Positions 9,401-16,088 of a stretch of DNA of 64,000 bases are shown one piece after another. The notes under the pieces are model-generated. The model made no database searches and was not told the origin of the DNA. It was given only the letters and a program-made list of their open reading frames with translations. The stretch's first letter is position 1. Every line of letters begins with the position of its first letter. Both the position numbers and the translations under genes were made by a program. Origin of the DNA: Paludifilum halophilum (GTDB taxonomy: Bacteria; Bacillota; Bacilli; Thermoactinomycetales; DSM-45169); NCBI RefSeq assembly GCF_002245355.1, contig NZ_NOWF01000001.1:1-64000 (forward strand), given 5' to 3'.

Positions 9401-10156
9401 CAGGTTTTATCGGAATACGATGCCCGGACGGAAGAGTACGGGTTGCGCCAGGAAATCGAGGAACTTTTTTATTACGTGCTCCAACGCTTATTTTTGCGGT
9501 ATAACGATGCCTTTACCGAAATCATTCACCCCTCCGCTTTTCGGAATAGCGGCGGTGATTCGAAGCGCATCTTGAAGTCCTGTCTGATGGAATTGATGGA
9601 TTTTGTGCGTCATGATTTAATGCAGGAACTTCGCGCCACCTCCCTGCGGATCGAAGAGTGGATGAGAGGGAAGCTGGAAGCTCATGCCGATGCGATAAAA
9701 GGCGAATCCCGAAGGATCAACGAGAATTTGTCATTTTCAGAACCGACCGAGGGAACCTATACCTCTCCCGGACTGGAGACGCCCTTTGAAGCGTTGGATG
9801 TGGATTCCTTCAAAAAAGCGCTTTCCACCTTTCGAAACAGCAGATCCTTTTTTGAAAAGAACGAAAAGGTTCGCATGCGGGATGAGGTGAAAAAGGTGTT
9901 AGAAAACGCGGCGGCGGAGTACATGGATGAACAGCGGGAGCGGTTTTTGATGCATTATCGGAACGAATGGCGGGAATCGGTGGAACGTCTGAAAGAAAGG
10001 ATGAGAAAGGAAGGCGTCCGATCTTATGACCTGGTCCTGAGCGGTGAGTCCGAAGCGTCGAATGTTGCTGACTATGAGAAAGCTGAGCGGGAACTGGGGC
10101 AACAGATCCTTGCCATGGATCGGTTATTGCAGAGGGAACCGGATAAAACCGTATAG
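6467..10156 (+). CDS. dynA: DynA-type bacterial dynamin with two GTPase domains
   Basis: The 1229-residue protein is two dynamin modules fused head to tail, as in B. subtilis DynA/YpbR (about 1190 residues). The first P-loop is GHFSAGKST (residues 50-58) with switch motif MDTPGIDSTDDDH near 139. The second is GAFSAGKTF near 640 with VDTPGADSIHARH near 792. Long helical stalk segments follow each G domain. DynA tethers and fuses membranes in a nucleotide-independent way and protects against membrane damage and phage. The second P-loop has Thr-Phe after the lysine (AGKTF), slightly different from the first. The ATG at 6467 follows AAGGGG by 10 nt. It is flanked by terminators and is probably monocistronic. 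Confidence 0.92.
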   Translation: MLETLHSKTIQQLMSVYQELERRQDEVHSSKLLDVMRKVYRREWIVAFCGHFSAGKSTMLNALYGKDLLPTGPIPTSANVVEVRSGADRVVLSLRSGERYEYSGEYSGEELKRLCKNGDEVIGVQVFKNTQHLPKGVVLMDTPGIDSTDDDHRMAAESALHLADVIFYMMDYNHVQSEENLQFIKELKQRGKQVFPVIHQIDKHRDSELSFEKYRENVEASFRHWGIPAMDLFFTTLHQPDHPFNQLNGLKACIQRWIQEREERIGASARKEAEYLIREHLTLQETADREVIRSRTEALGGGPVPPLEELEAKYDSLKREKESLLQERDRGRAVYLSGVEEILRNAYLMPYEVREAGERYLETVLTDFKVGWFFSKRKTAKERDRRLGSFFDKLKKTVDTQLDFHIKQYGVQFLKQNGIYTETLAEQIYRMENPLTPDLLQQAVKSGAGMTGNYLLKYTDDLVGEIQKSYRRQAESMFSYFAEPLQKRLDARLHEVENQLESCGLYRETARWIAESKQRHETYSRHLFALLRGEKEPDPDLDLSPLLTEKEPVRGGDPAASFFHRGEAEVSATAVEAPGAEESVDISEQAIDSVEGVLSSVRICESSLKGLKGFEAFREELSEKRRRVENRRFTAALFGAFSAGKTFFANALIGEKMLPVSPNPTTAAINRIAPPTDQHRHGEGMIRFKSREVLFQDLNQVYRLFQTEANSLEEALQGIDDLLSRSFPSPRQQAAFPFLRAVQAGYSAFADCLGMDLTLDAKALGDYVADEGKACFIEEAVLYVDTPLTESGVTLVDTPGADSIHARHTEVAFQYMKKADAVLFVTYYNHAFSRADREFLIQLGRVKDIFSMDKMFFIMNAADLASSREERKKVEQYIREQLVQYGIRHPRLFPVSSLQALEEKRGWRSGRDSGLDVFEQAFTGFLKKDLMQVSLNGLRGEVERTRQALLDHIGFACQGMEEQERKKEVYAKEKVAFLQVLSEYDARTEEYGLRQEIEELFYYVLQRLFLRYNDAFTEIIHPSAFRNSGGDSKRILKSCLMELMDFVRHDLMQELRATSLRIEEWMRGKLEAHADAIKGESRRINENLSFSEPTEGTYTSPGLETPFEALDVDSFKKALSTFRNSRSFFEKNEKVRMRDEVKKVLENAAAEYMDEQRERFLMHYRNEWRESVERLKERMRKEGVRSYDLVLSGESEASNVADYEKAERELGQQILAMDRLLQREPDKTV

Positions 10157-10171
10157 TGAAGAAGAGGAAGA

Positions 10172-10196
10172 GGCGGCTCCGCGAGAGCCGCCTTTT
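10172..10196 (+). terminator. Rho-independent terminator after dynA
   Basis: The arms GGCGGCTC (10172-10179) and GAGCCGCC (10185-10192) are followed by TTTTG. Confidence 0.85.
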
Positions 10197-10226
10197 GATC
10201 AAAGTTCGATAAATTTGATCAAAAGG
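10191..10226. promoter_or_regulatory. Perfect 13-bp inverted repeat upstream of the BcrC-type gene
   Basis: CCTTTTGATCAAA (10191-10203) and TTTGATCAAAAGG (10214-10226) are exact reverse complements separated by 10 nt. The left arm overlaps the tail of the dynA terminator. It may be an operator or an extended terminator structure. Confidence 0.55.
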
Positions 10227-10254
10227 CGTATATTGACAGAAATACCTTCAATCT

Positions 10255-10302
10255 TTCGTAAAAGTTAAGGTCTTTACGAAGGCTTCAAACAAAATGAATA
10301 AT
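10255..10302 (+). promoter_or_regulatory. Promoter with overlapping palindrome before the BcrC-type gene
   Basis: TTCGTAAA (10255-10262) and TTTACGAA (10273-10280) form a perfect 8-bp inverted repeat with a 10-nt spacer. The right arm contains a -35-like TTTACG (10273-10278), followed after 18 nt by AATAAT (10297-10302). A regulator bound to the palindrome would cover the -35 box. BcrC genes in Bacillus respond to cell-envelope stress through ECF sigma factors, but no typical ECF consensus is evident here. Confidence 0.45.
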
Positions 10303-10330
10303 AAGAGATGCAACTGTTAGGAGGGATTGA

Positions 10331-10879
10331 ATGGACGGTTATTTTTTCCGCCTCATCAATGGTATGGCGGGGGAAAGTGCTTTTTTAGACGGAATTATGA
10401 TCTTCATGACGGATTATGCACCGTATTTGTTTGCTTTGGTGCTGATGGCCATGTCCGTGGATTGGACATCCGCCAAAAGGCGGATCGGCGGATGGTTTAC
10501 CGGGGTTTCCCTCATTATCGCCTTGGGAATCAGTTATGTGATCGGGCAATTTTGGGACCGGGATCGTCCTTTTGTCACCCTTGAAGATGTTCAGGTTTTG
10601 GTTCACCATGATGCCGACTCCGGTTTTCCCAGCGATCATACGACAGCGGCTTTCGCCATTGCCTTCGTCCTGTGGAACTACAATAAAAAGCTCGGGGGCG
10701 TCATGCTGATATTAGCGGCCTTGATCGGACTTTCGAGGCTGTTTGTCGGACATCATTATCCAACGGATGTATTGGCGGGTGTGGTGGTCGGTTGGATCGC
10801 CGCTCAGGCAGCGAAGATGATTCAGAGCAAAGTGATGAAGAAATCTTCCCGTCCTGCGTCGGATCATGCATCCGGCTGA
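10331..10879 (+). CDS. bcrC: PAP2-family undecaprenyl pyrophosphate phosphatase, BcrC-like
   Basis: A 182-residue membrane protein with five to six predicted segments. The three PAP2 phosphatase signatures are present: RDRP at 77-80, PSDHT at 100-104 and SRLFVGHHYPTD at 135-146, which hold the catalytic histidines and phosphate-binding arginines. The opening residues (FFRLINGMAGESAFLDGIM) and overall length match B. subtilis BcrC. BcrC recycles undecaprenyl pyrophosphate for cell wall synthesis and confers bacitracin tolerance. AGGAGGG lies 5 nt before the ATG. A bidirectional terminator follows. The gene might instead encode a related lipid phosphatase, but the BcrC assignment fits best. Confidence 0.82.
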   Translation: MDGYFFRLINGMAGESAFLDGIMIFMTDYAPYLFALVLMAMSVDWTSAKRRIGGWFTGVSLIIALGISYVIGQFWDRDRPFVTLEDVQVLVHHDADSGFPSDHTTAAFAIAFVLWNYNKKLGGVMLILAALIGLSRLFVGHHYPTDVLAGVVVGWIAAQAAKMIQSKVMKKSSRPASDHASG

Positions 10880-10912
10880 ATGAAGCCGCAAACCGAGCGG
10901 TTCACTGCAGTC

Positions 10913-10952
10913 AAAACCCAGCATCCAACCTTTGGTTGGATGCTGGGTTTTT
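10913..10952. terminator. Bidirectional terminator between bcrC and the protease gene
   Basis: A very strong stem AAACCCAGCATCCAACC / GGTTGGATGCTGGGTTT (10914-10930, 10934-10950) with a 3-nt loop is flanked by A and T runs. It can serve both converging genes. Confidence 0.92.
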
Positions 10953-10967
10953 CCATGTTTTGACCGC

Positions 10968-13900
10968 TTAGTCCGCGTTGATGTACAATTGGCCGTCGGC
11001 GGTTTGCCGTGTTTCATTTCCGTATTCATCCTTGAGGATGATCTCGATCTCCGCCCCTTTGATATCTTTCAGATTGGAGGTGGCGGTGTAGAAACCGGCG
11101 TAATGCCCTTCCTCCGTTTCCTGCAGCGGGATTTCGGTGAAGTTGGAGGGGAAGTGGCCCTGAGGCAGTCGGATGATGAAGGATGCGTCGAGACCCGGTT
11201 CGCTGTCCAGTTCGATTCGGACGGATTCACCGGATTTCAGGTGGATATCCTCTTCGGGTTTCAGCTCGGATACTTCGGGGGCGTGGAATTTAGCGTAGAC
11301 CACGATTTGTCGGGTCGTCCGGTTCCCGGCTTTATCCGCGGCAGTGACGGTGACGGGGTTCTTTCCTTCATCCAGCAGGATGCGCCGGGTATAGGAGCCG
11401 TCTTTCTCCACATCGGCTTTTTTTCCGTTGACTCGCACTTCCTCCAGGTGTTCGTCCGTCGCTTTTCCCCGGACCGTAATCGCTTCTCGGTTGGTTTTCC
11501 AGGTATCACGGGGCTCATCGATGGACAAGTCCGGCTGGTCCCGGTCCAGAAAAACCTTGACCGTCTCAGAGGGTTCTGTGGAGCCGTTCTCGGTGGAGGC
11601 AGTGGCGGTAAGCGCATTTTCCCCTTTGTTTAACGGAACCTCAACGGTAAAGGAGCCGTCGTCTCGGGCCGGAGTGGAGGCGGTTTCTTCCCCGTTGTTT
11701 TGAATGGTCACTCGGGTGGTTGGTGCGGCTTCGCCTTCTACAGTGATGCTGGGATCATTAGTATATGTCCCGTCTTTCGGGGAGGTGATAGACGGAGAGG
11801 TGACTTCATAGTCCACCCGGGCGCGGATCATGTAGTTTCCTTCATCTTGGGGACTGGGAGCCCAGGATCCGTCCACCCATTGCCAACTGCGACCGGCATT
11901 TTCGCCGTTTTCATCGGTGGCGAGACCGGGGCTGTCAGGGTAAGGATCCGTCTGAATATAGACCATGTAGAAATCGTCGTCTACGAGAATTCCTCGATCG
12001 GAAAGATCGACAACGGTCCACTCGCCATTTCTCTGGGCGGTGGCGTCAAAGGGACCGGCAATTTTTCTGCCGGGGGCTCCGTCTTCTCCGGAGGCGTCAT
12101 AGACCGCCACTTGAAAGTCTGTTCCTCCGGGAGTCGGCCATTCGGTATCCCAGAAGCGGAAAACACCGGAAGTGATCATCGCCCGCTCTTGCCCTTCCTC
12201 CAAGGACATTTTGACGGCCCAGCCGTCTCCGGCGTTGTGGAAGGCTCTGGCGTTTTCAGCGGTACCGTCGTCATAACCGATTTCTCCGGGATAACCGATA
12301 AAGGGCTTCAGTTTGATATCCTTTTCGGTGGTTTTCTCCCCTTTAACGGTGACAGTGTCCTCCTGTGCATAGTATTGGGGAGCCGACACATGCAGGGTAT
12401 AGGTCCCCTCATAGGCGGTGATGGAGTATTGTCCGTTTTCATCGGTTTTCACCGGTGCCACAGCCGCATCCTCCATCAGCGTTACGGTGGCACCTTCGAC
12501 AGGCTTCCCGGTTTCTTGATCCATTATGGTACCGCTCACGGTTCCCCGGGGAATCGGTTCCAGGATGAAGTTGGCATCTGCCGTACCGTCCCGGGGGATC
12601 TGGACCTGTTGGTCGGCGGAACGGTATCCGTAGGCTTCCGCTCGAAGGGTGAACGTGCCGGCGGCGTGGGACATCGAGTAGCCGCCGTCCGCCGGATCCG
12701 TGGTGACGGATCGCCCGGATTCCAGGACACTCACTTCGGCGCCGAGAGGAAGGGCCGACGGCTGAACGGATGGCTTGTCGCCGGGGGAAGCGGCGGGGGA
12801 TTGCATTTTTTTCATCCCGGTGGGTTTCAGTTTGGAGGGATCCACTGGTTTCTTCTTTTTGTCCGGGGTGTCCCGATTCTTTTCTTTACCCGGCTTGGTC
12901 GGATTCGGGGAATCCAGGGGCGTTTCCCTTAGATAGAGATCATCCAGATACCAGCCCTTTTTCGTAATGCTGTTATCGGATTGGACCTGAAACGCGAGAT
13001 AAACCCGCTGACCGGCGTATTCCGACAGGTTGGCCTGACCGTCGATCCAGCCGTTGGAGGAGCCGTTGAACTCTTCCAAGGGGTCCCAGTCCTCCTGATC
13101 CGTTGATACGAGGACTTGGCCGTAATCATAATCGGTTTCTAACTCATACCATTGCTTGAATTGGAGATAGGTTTCCCCTTCCGGCAGATTGACAGGGGGA
13201 AGCAGCAGGGTCATATTGGCTCCGTTTTCATAGTCGCCTTCCAAATTGGTAGCGTATACTTTTTCGCCGGAGACGGCCTCATCCGGTCCGGAGGCGGGTG
13301 TCCCCCATTCCCAGGAGTTGTGAAAACCATACGAGATCCAACCGATGGGTATCGACTCAAAATCCTGGCTGTACCCCCGGGTAATGCCGGATTGTACCGG
13401 GATTTCATAGGCTTCGGAGGTGACGGGGTTATCTCCGTAGTCAACGATTTTCCAGCGATAGGCGATGTTCGGCTTTTGTACGTCGTCGGCGGGGATGGTC
13501 GCCTGGTAGGTTCCTTCCCGATAGTCGCCGGAAGTGCGGGAGGCATTCAATCGCTTCCAATCTCCGTGATCTCCGGAGCGGTACTCCAATACCACCCGGG
13601 TTACGCTGACGTTATCCCGGACATCGATGGTCAGGGGAAGTTGCATCTCTTGGAAAGCCTCTGCAGGGGTCTGGTGCCGGTAAGTTGGTTTTTCCTCGTC
13701 TTCTCCCTCTTTCATCACTTGTCCGCGGACTTTACCGATGCCCTCGCGGATGGAGGCTACTGCGTCATAGGCGTTGACTCTTCCGTAACCGTAACCGTTG
13801 TTGGGGGAGTCGGGAAATTTGCTGTCCGTTCGGGGGACGGCTGTGGTGAGCAAAATCTGTTCCAACTCGTCCACCGTCAGAGAGGAATCAGCCTGTCTCA

Positions 13901-15278
13901 ACAAGGCGATGACACCGGAGATATGGGGACCCGCCATGGATGTTCCGTTCCATCCTCCTTCATATTGACTGCCGGGAACAGAGGAACGGATATTGACTCC
14001 CGGGGCGGTGATTTCCGGTTTGATTTCGTCATAGGGAGACGGTCCCCGAGAAGAGAAGGAGGCCAGTTTCTGATCGATATCGGTCGCTCCGGTGGCGAAG
14101 GATTCCGGATAGTTGGACGGAGCGGCGATGGTTTCTGCATCATCCCCGCTGTTCCCTGCGGAGAATTCCGGAAAGATATCCGCCGCTCGCCAGTTTTGCA
14201 CCATGGGTCGGTACCATTCGTTTAAACCCGGTCCGCCGCCCCAGGAATTATTGACGACATCCGGGGCCTTTTCCGGATGGGGATTGCCGTCGGCGTCTGT
14301 CGGAGCCAGGATCCACTCCCCGGCCGCCAAAAGGTCAGCATCTGTTCCCCCGGCGGCGGTAAAGGCTTTGACGGCGATCCACTCCGCCCCGGGGGCGACG
14401 CCGACAGGGTTGGAACCGTCGGGCTCAGCACCAACCATGGTTCCCATGGTATGGGTTCCGTGTCCGAGATCGTCATAAGGTTCCGTCTGACCCTCCGTGG
14501 CGTCAAACCAGCTATATTCGTGGTCGGGCCGATCTGGTCGCTCCGGGCGGTAGCCTCGGTATTGCTTCTTCAGGGCCGGGTGATCCCACTGAACTCCGGT
14601 GTCGATATTGGCGACAACGGTTCCGGAACCGTCGATCCCTGTGTTCCAGACTTGGGGAGCGCCGATTTGTTCAATATTCCATTCGATCGATGAGGGATTC
14701 GGTGTTTCGTTTGTTTTTTTACCGGCTTTTTGTTTCTCTGCTCCGATCAGCTTTCGGGTCTCGTTGGGGAGGACCTTGTCCACTTCCGGAAGGGAGGCCA
14801 GCTGGTTCATCACTTCTTCCGTCCCCGTCACCGCCATCGCATTGACGATAAAGAAGGAACGCATCTCTTGGACACGCCCGTCCTTTTTCTCTTCCTTCAC
14901 AATATTCTTTGTCCGGTGTTGTGCTTCTATAGCGGTGGATCGAAGGGCGGAGACGACGGCGGAACGCTTCCTCCGTTTCATTTCGGCGGCGGTCTGCTTT
15001 TGTTTTTTTGCCTTTTTCAGGGCTTTTTCAGCCGCTTTTTCCGTATCGGCCTGTTCCTTGAACTTGATGAGGAAAGTCACTGTCTTCTTTTGACGAAACT
15101 GGTTTTTCAGTTTTTTACTCACTTTGTTCCCAGCGGCGGTTGACTCCTCCGAAAAGGAGGTATTTACTTCGGAAGCGGTTTGGGCAAGGGCGGTTGGAGG
15201 TACGATCGTCGACACTATGAGCAGCGCGCTCATCCACCAACTAAAAATGAGAAATCCACGCTTTTTACTTCTTGCCAT
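10968..15278 (-). CDS. bpr: Secreted subtilisin-family protease, bacillopeptidase F type
   Basis: A 1436-residue preproprotein, close to the 1433 residues of B. subtilis Bpr. A signal peptide (KKRGFLIFSWWMSALL...) ends near ALA at residue 33. An inhibitor I9-like propeptide follows. The S8 catalytic triad is visible: Asp226 in NIDTGVQWDHP, His273 in GHGTHTMG and Ser447 in NGTSMAGPH. Downstream are a MAM/fibronectin-like region, a Pro/Lys-rich linker, two carboxypeptidase-regulatory-like beta domains (GTVSGTIMDQETGKPVEGAT) and two Ig-like/glucodextranase-B-like repeats (PSITSPKDGTYTNDPSITV). I chose ATG 15278, 6 nt after GGGAGGG, not the TTG at 15293. It probably degrades extracellular protein. 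It is monocistronic and converges on bcrC. Confidence 0.92.
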   Translation of the reverse strand: MARSKKRGFLIFSWWMSALLIVSTIVPPTALAQTASEVNTSFSEESTAAGNKVSKKLKNQFRQKKTVTFLIKFKEQADTEKAAEKALKKAKKQKQTAAEMKRRKRSAVVSALRSTAIEAQHRTKNIVKEEKKDGRVQEMRSFFIVNAMAVTGTEEVMNQLASLPEVDKVLPNETRKLIGAEKQKAGKKTNETPNPSSIEWNIEQIGAPQVWNTGIDGSGTVVANIDTGVQWDHPALKKQYRGYRPERPDRPDHEYSWFDATEGQTEPYDDLGHGTHTMGTMVGAEPDGSNPVGVAPGAEWIAVKAFTAAGGTDADLLAAGEWILAPTDADGNPHPEKAPDVVNNSWGGGPGLNEWYRPMVQNWRAADIFPEFSAGNSGDDAETIAAPSNYPESFATGATDIDQKLASFSSRGPSPYDEIKPEITAPGVNIRSSVPGSQYEGGWNGTSMAGPHISGVIALLRQADSSLTVDELEQILLTTAVPRTDSKFPDSPNNGYGYGRVNAYDAVASIREGIGKVRGQVMKEGEDEEKPTYRHQTPAEAFQEMQLPLTIDVRDNVSVTRVVLEYRSGDHGDWKRLNASRTSGDYREGTYQATIPADDVQKPNIAYRWKIVDYGDNPVTSEAYEIPVQSGITRGYSQDFESIPIGWISYGFHNSWEWGTPASGPDEAVSGEKVYATNLEGDYENGANMTLLLPPVNLPEGETYLQFKQWYELETDYDYGQVLVSTDQEDWDPLEEFNGSSNGWIDGQANLSEYAGQRVYLAFQVQSDNSITKKGWYLDDLYLRETPLDSPNPTKPGKEKNRDTPDKKKKPVDPSKLKPTGMKKMQSPAASPGDKPSVQPSALPLGAEVSVLESGRSVTTDPADGGYSMSHAAGTFTLRAEAYGYRSADQQVQIPRDGTADANFILEPIPRGTVSGTIMDQETGKPVEGATVTLMEDAAVAPVKTDENGQYSITAYEGTYTLHVSAPQYYAQEDTVTVKGEKTTEKDIKLKPFIGYPGEIGYDDGTAENARAFHNAGDGWAVKMSLEEGQERAMITSGVFRFWDTEWPTPGGTDFQVAVYDASGEDGAPGRKIAGPFDATAQRNGEWTVVDLSDRGILVDDDFYMVYIQTDPYPDSPGLATDENGENAGRSWQWVDGSWAPSPQDEGNYMIRARVDYEVTSPSITSPKDGTYTNDPSITVEGEAAPTTRVTIQNNGEETASTPARDDGSFTVEVPLNKGENALTATASTENGSTEPSETVKVFLDRDQPDLSIDEPRDTWKTNREAITVRGKATDEHLEEVRVNGKKADVEKDGSYTRRILLDEGKNPVTVTAADKAGNRTTRQIVVYAKFHAPEVSELKPEEDIHLKSGESVRIELDSEPGLDASFIIRLPQGHFPSNFTEIPLQETEEGHYAGFYTATSNLKDIKGAEIEIILKDEYGNETRQTADGQLYINAD

Positions 15279-15653
15279 CGGATTCCCTCCCAAAAATCAA
15301 TGGCGTATCGGGTCAGTTTCCATTTGATAACCGTGGAGAAACTCTTACGGGGCGGGTTTCTTTGACATTACACCACCTCCTTCAGAGGTTTAGAGCAAAA
15401 ATTCAATCATTTATCAACCTATTTTATACTATATCGGAAAATATTTCATCCCCTATTTCAATCCCTGTAGAGAGATAAGGGGCGAGGAAGGAGAAAAAGA
15501 GGAAAAAACGAATAAAAGAAAAGGTGGGTTTCGGTAATAGGATCGATTGGATTTGTTTTTGAGTGATCAATCATGGTATGTTCCACTGCGGCGATTATCG
15601 AAGGGTTGCAGCAATCCTTGTTGACGGATGACATGAAAAAGAGGTGTGAATCG
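15279..15653. other. Divergent intergenic region between the protease and PaaI-type thioesterase genes
   Basis: This 375-bp AT-rich region must hold the leftward protease promoter and the rightward thioesterase promoter. Rightward, TATGTT (15576-15581) preceded by TGG suggests an extended -10. Leftward, several A/T-rich -10-like hexamers occur near 15420-15440, but no single promoter stands out. No gene is supported. Confidence 0.35.
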
Positions 15654-16055
15654 ATGGAACCAATGGGTTTACCCACTGAAAACACGATGATTGAACGATT
15701 GGGGATCGAATCCCTGAAGTTGTCGCCGGAGAGAGTGGTGATGAAGATGCCTGTCGACTCTCGGGTCCATCAGCCTTACGGCATCCTTCACGGCGGGGCT
15801 TCCGCGGCATTGGCGGAAACGGCGGCCAGCATCGGTGCCTGGCTCCACTGCGATACAGAAAAAGAGATCCCTGTCGGATTGGAGATTAACGCCAACCATA
15901 TCCGGTCTAAACGGGACGGCTATGTCGTCGCTGAGGCCATCCCCTTGCACAGGGGGCGTTCCACCATGGTTTGGGAGATTAAAATCCGGGACGAAGAGGA
16001 GAAGTTGATCAGCGCTTCCCGCTGTACGATGGCCATTGTTCCGAATAAGAAGTAA
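15654..16055 (+). CDS. PaaI/YuxO-type hotdog thioesterase
   Basis: A 133-residue single hotdog protein. PYGILHGGASAALAETAAS carries the HGG motif and downstream Glu of the PaaI/EntH/MenI group, whose members hydrolyse aromatic or DHNA-type acyl-CoA esters. HRGRSTMVWEIKI near the C-terminus is the conserved G(R/K)xT strand. The ATG at 15654 has AGAGGTG 7 nt before it; a longer frame from 15573 lacks support. A DHNA-CoA hydrolase role in menaquinone synthesis is possible, but no men genes are nearby. A terminator follows directly. Confidence 0.78.
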   Translation: MEPMGLPTENTMIERLGIESLKLSPERVVMKMPVDSRVHQPYGILHGGASAALAETAASIGAWLHCDTEKEIPVGLEINANHIRSKRDGYVVAEAIPLHRGRSTMVWEIKIRDEEEKLISASRCTMAIVPNKK

Positions 16056-16058
16056 AGG

Positions 16059-16086
16059 GAGCGGCTTCAGCCGCTCCTCTTTTTGT
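16059..16086 (+). terminator. Rho-independent terminator after the PaaI-type gene
   Basis: The arms GAGCGGC (16059-16065) and GCCGCTC (16070-16076) are followed by CTCTTTTTG. It lies between two convergent genes. Confidence 0.85.
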
Positions 16087-16088
16087 TT

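Noticed and set aside
11700-12932. A 410-codon plus-strand frame inside the bacillopeptidase gene
   Set aside because: It is antisense to a well-conserved protease and lacks any family resemblance; long frames are expected opposite GC-rich genes.
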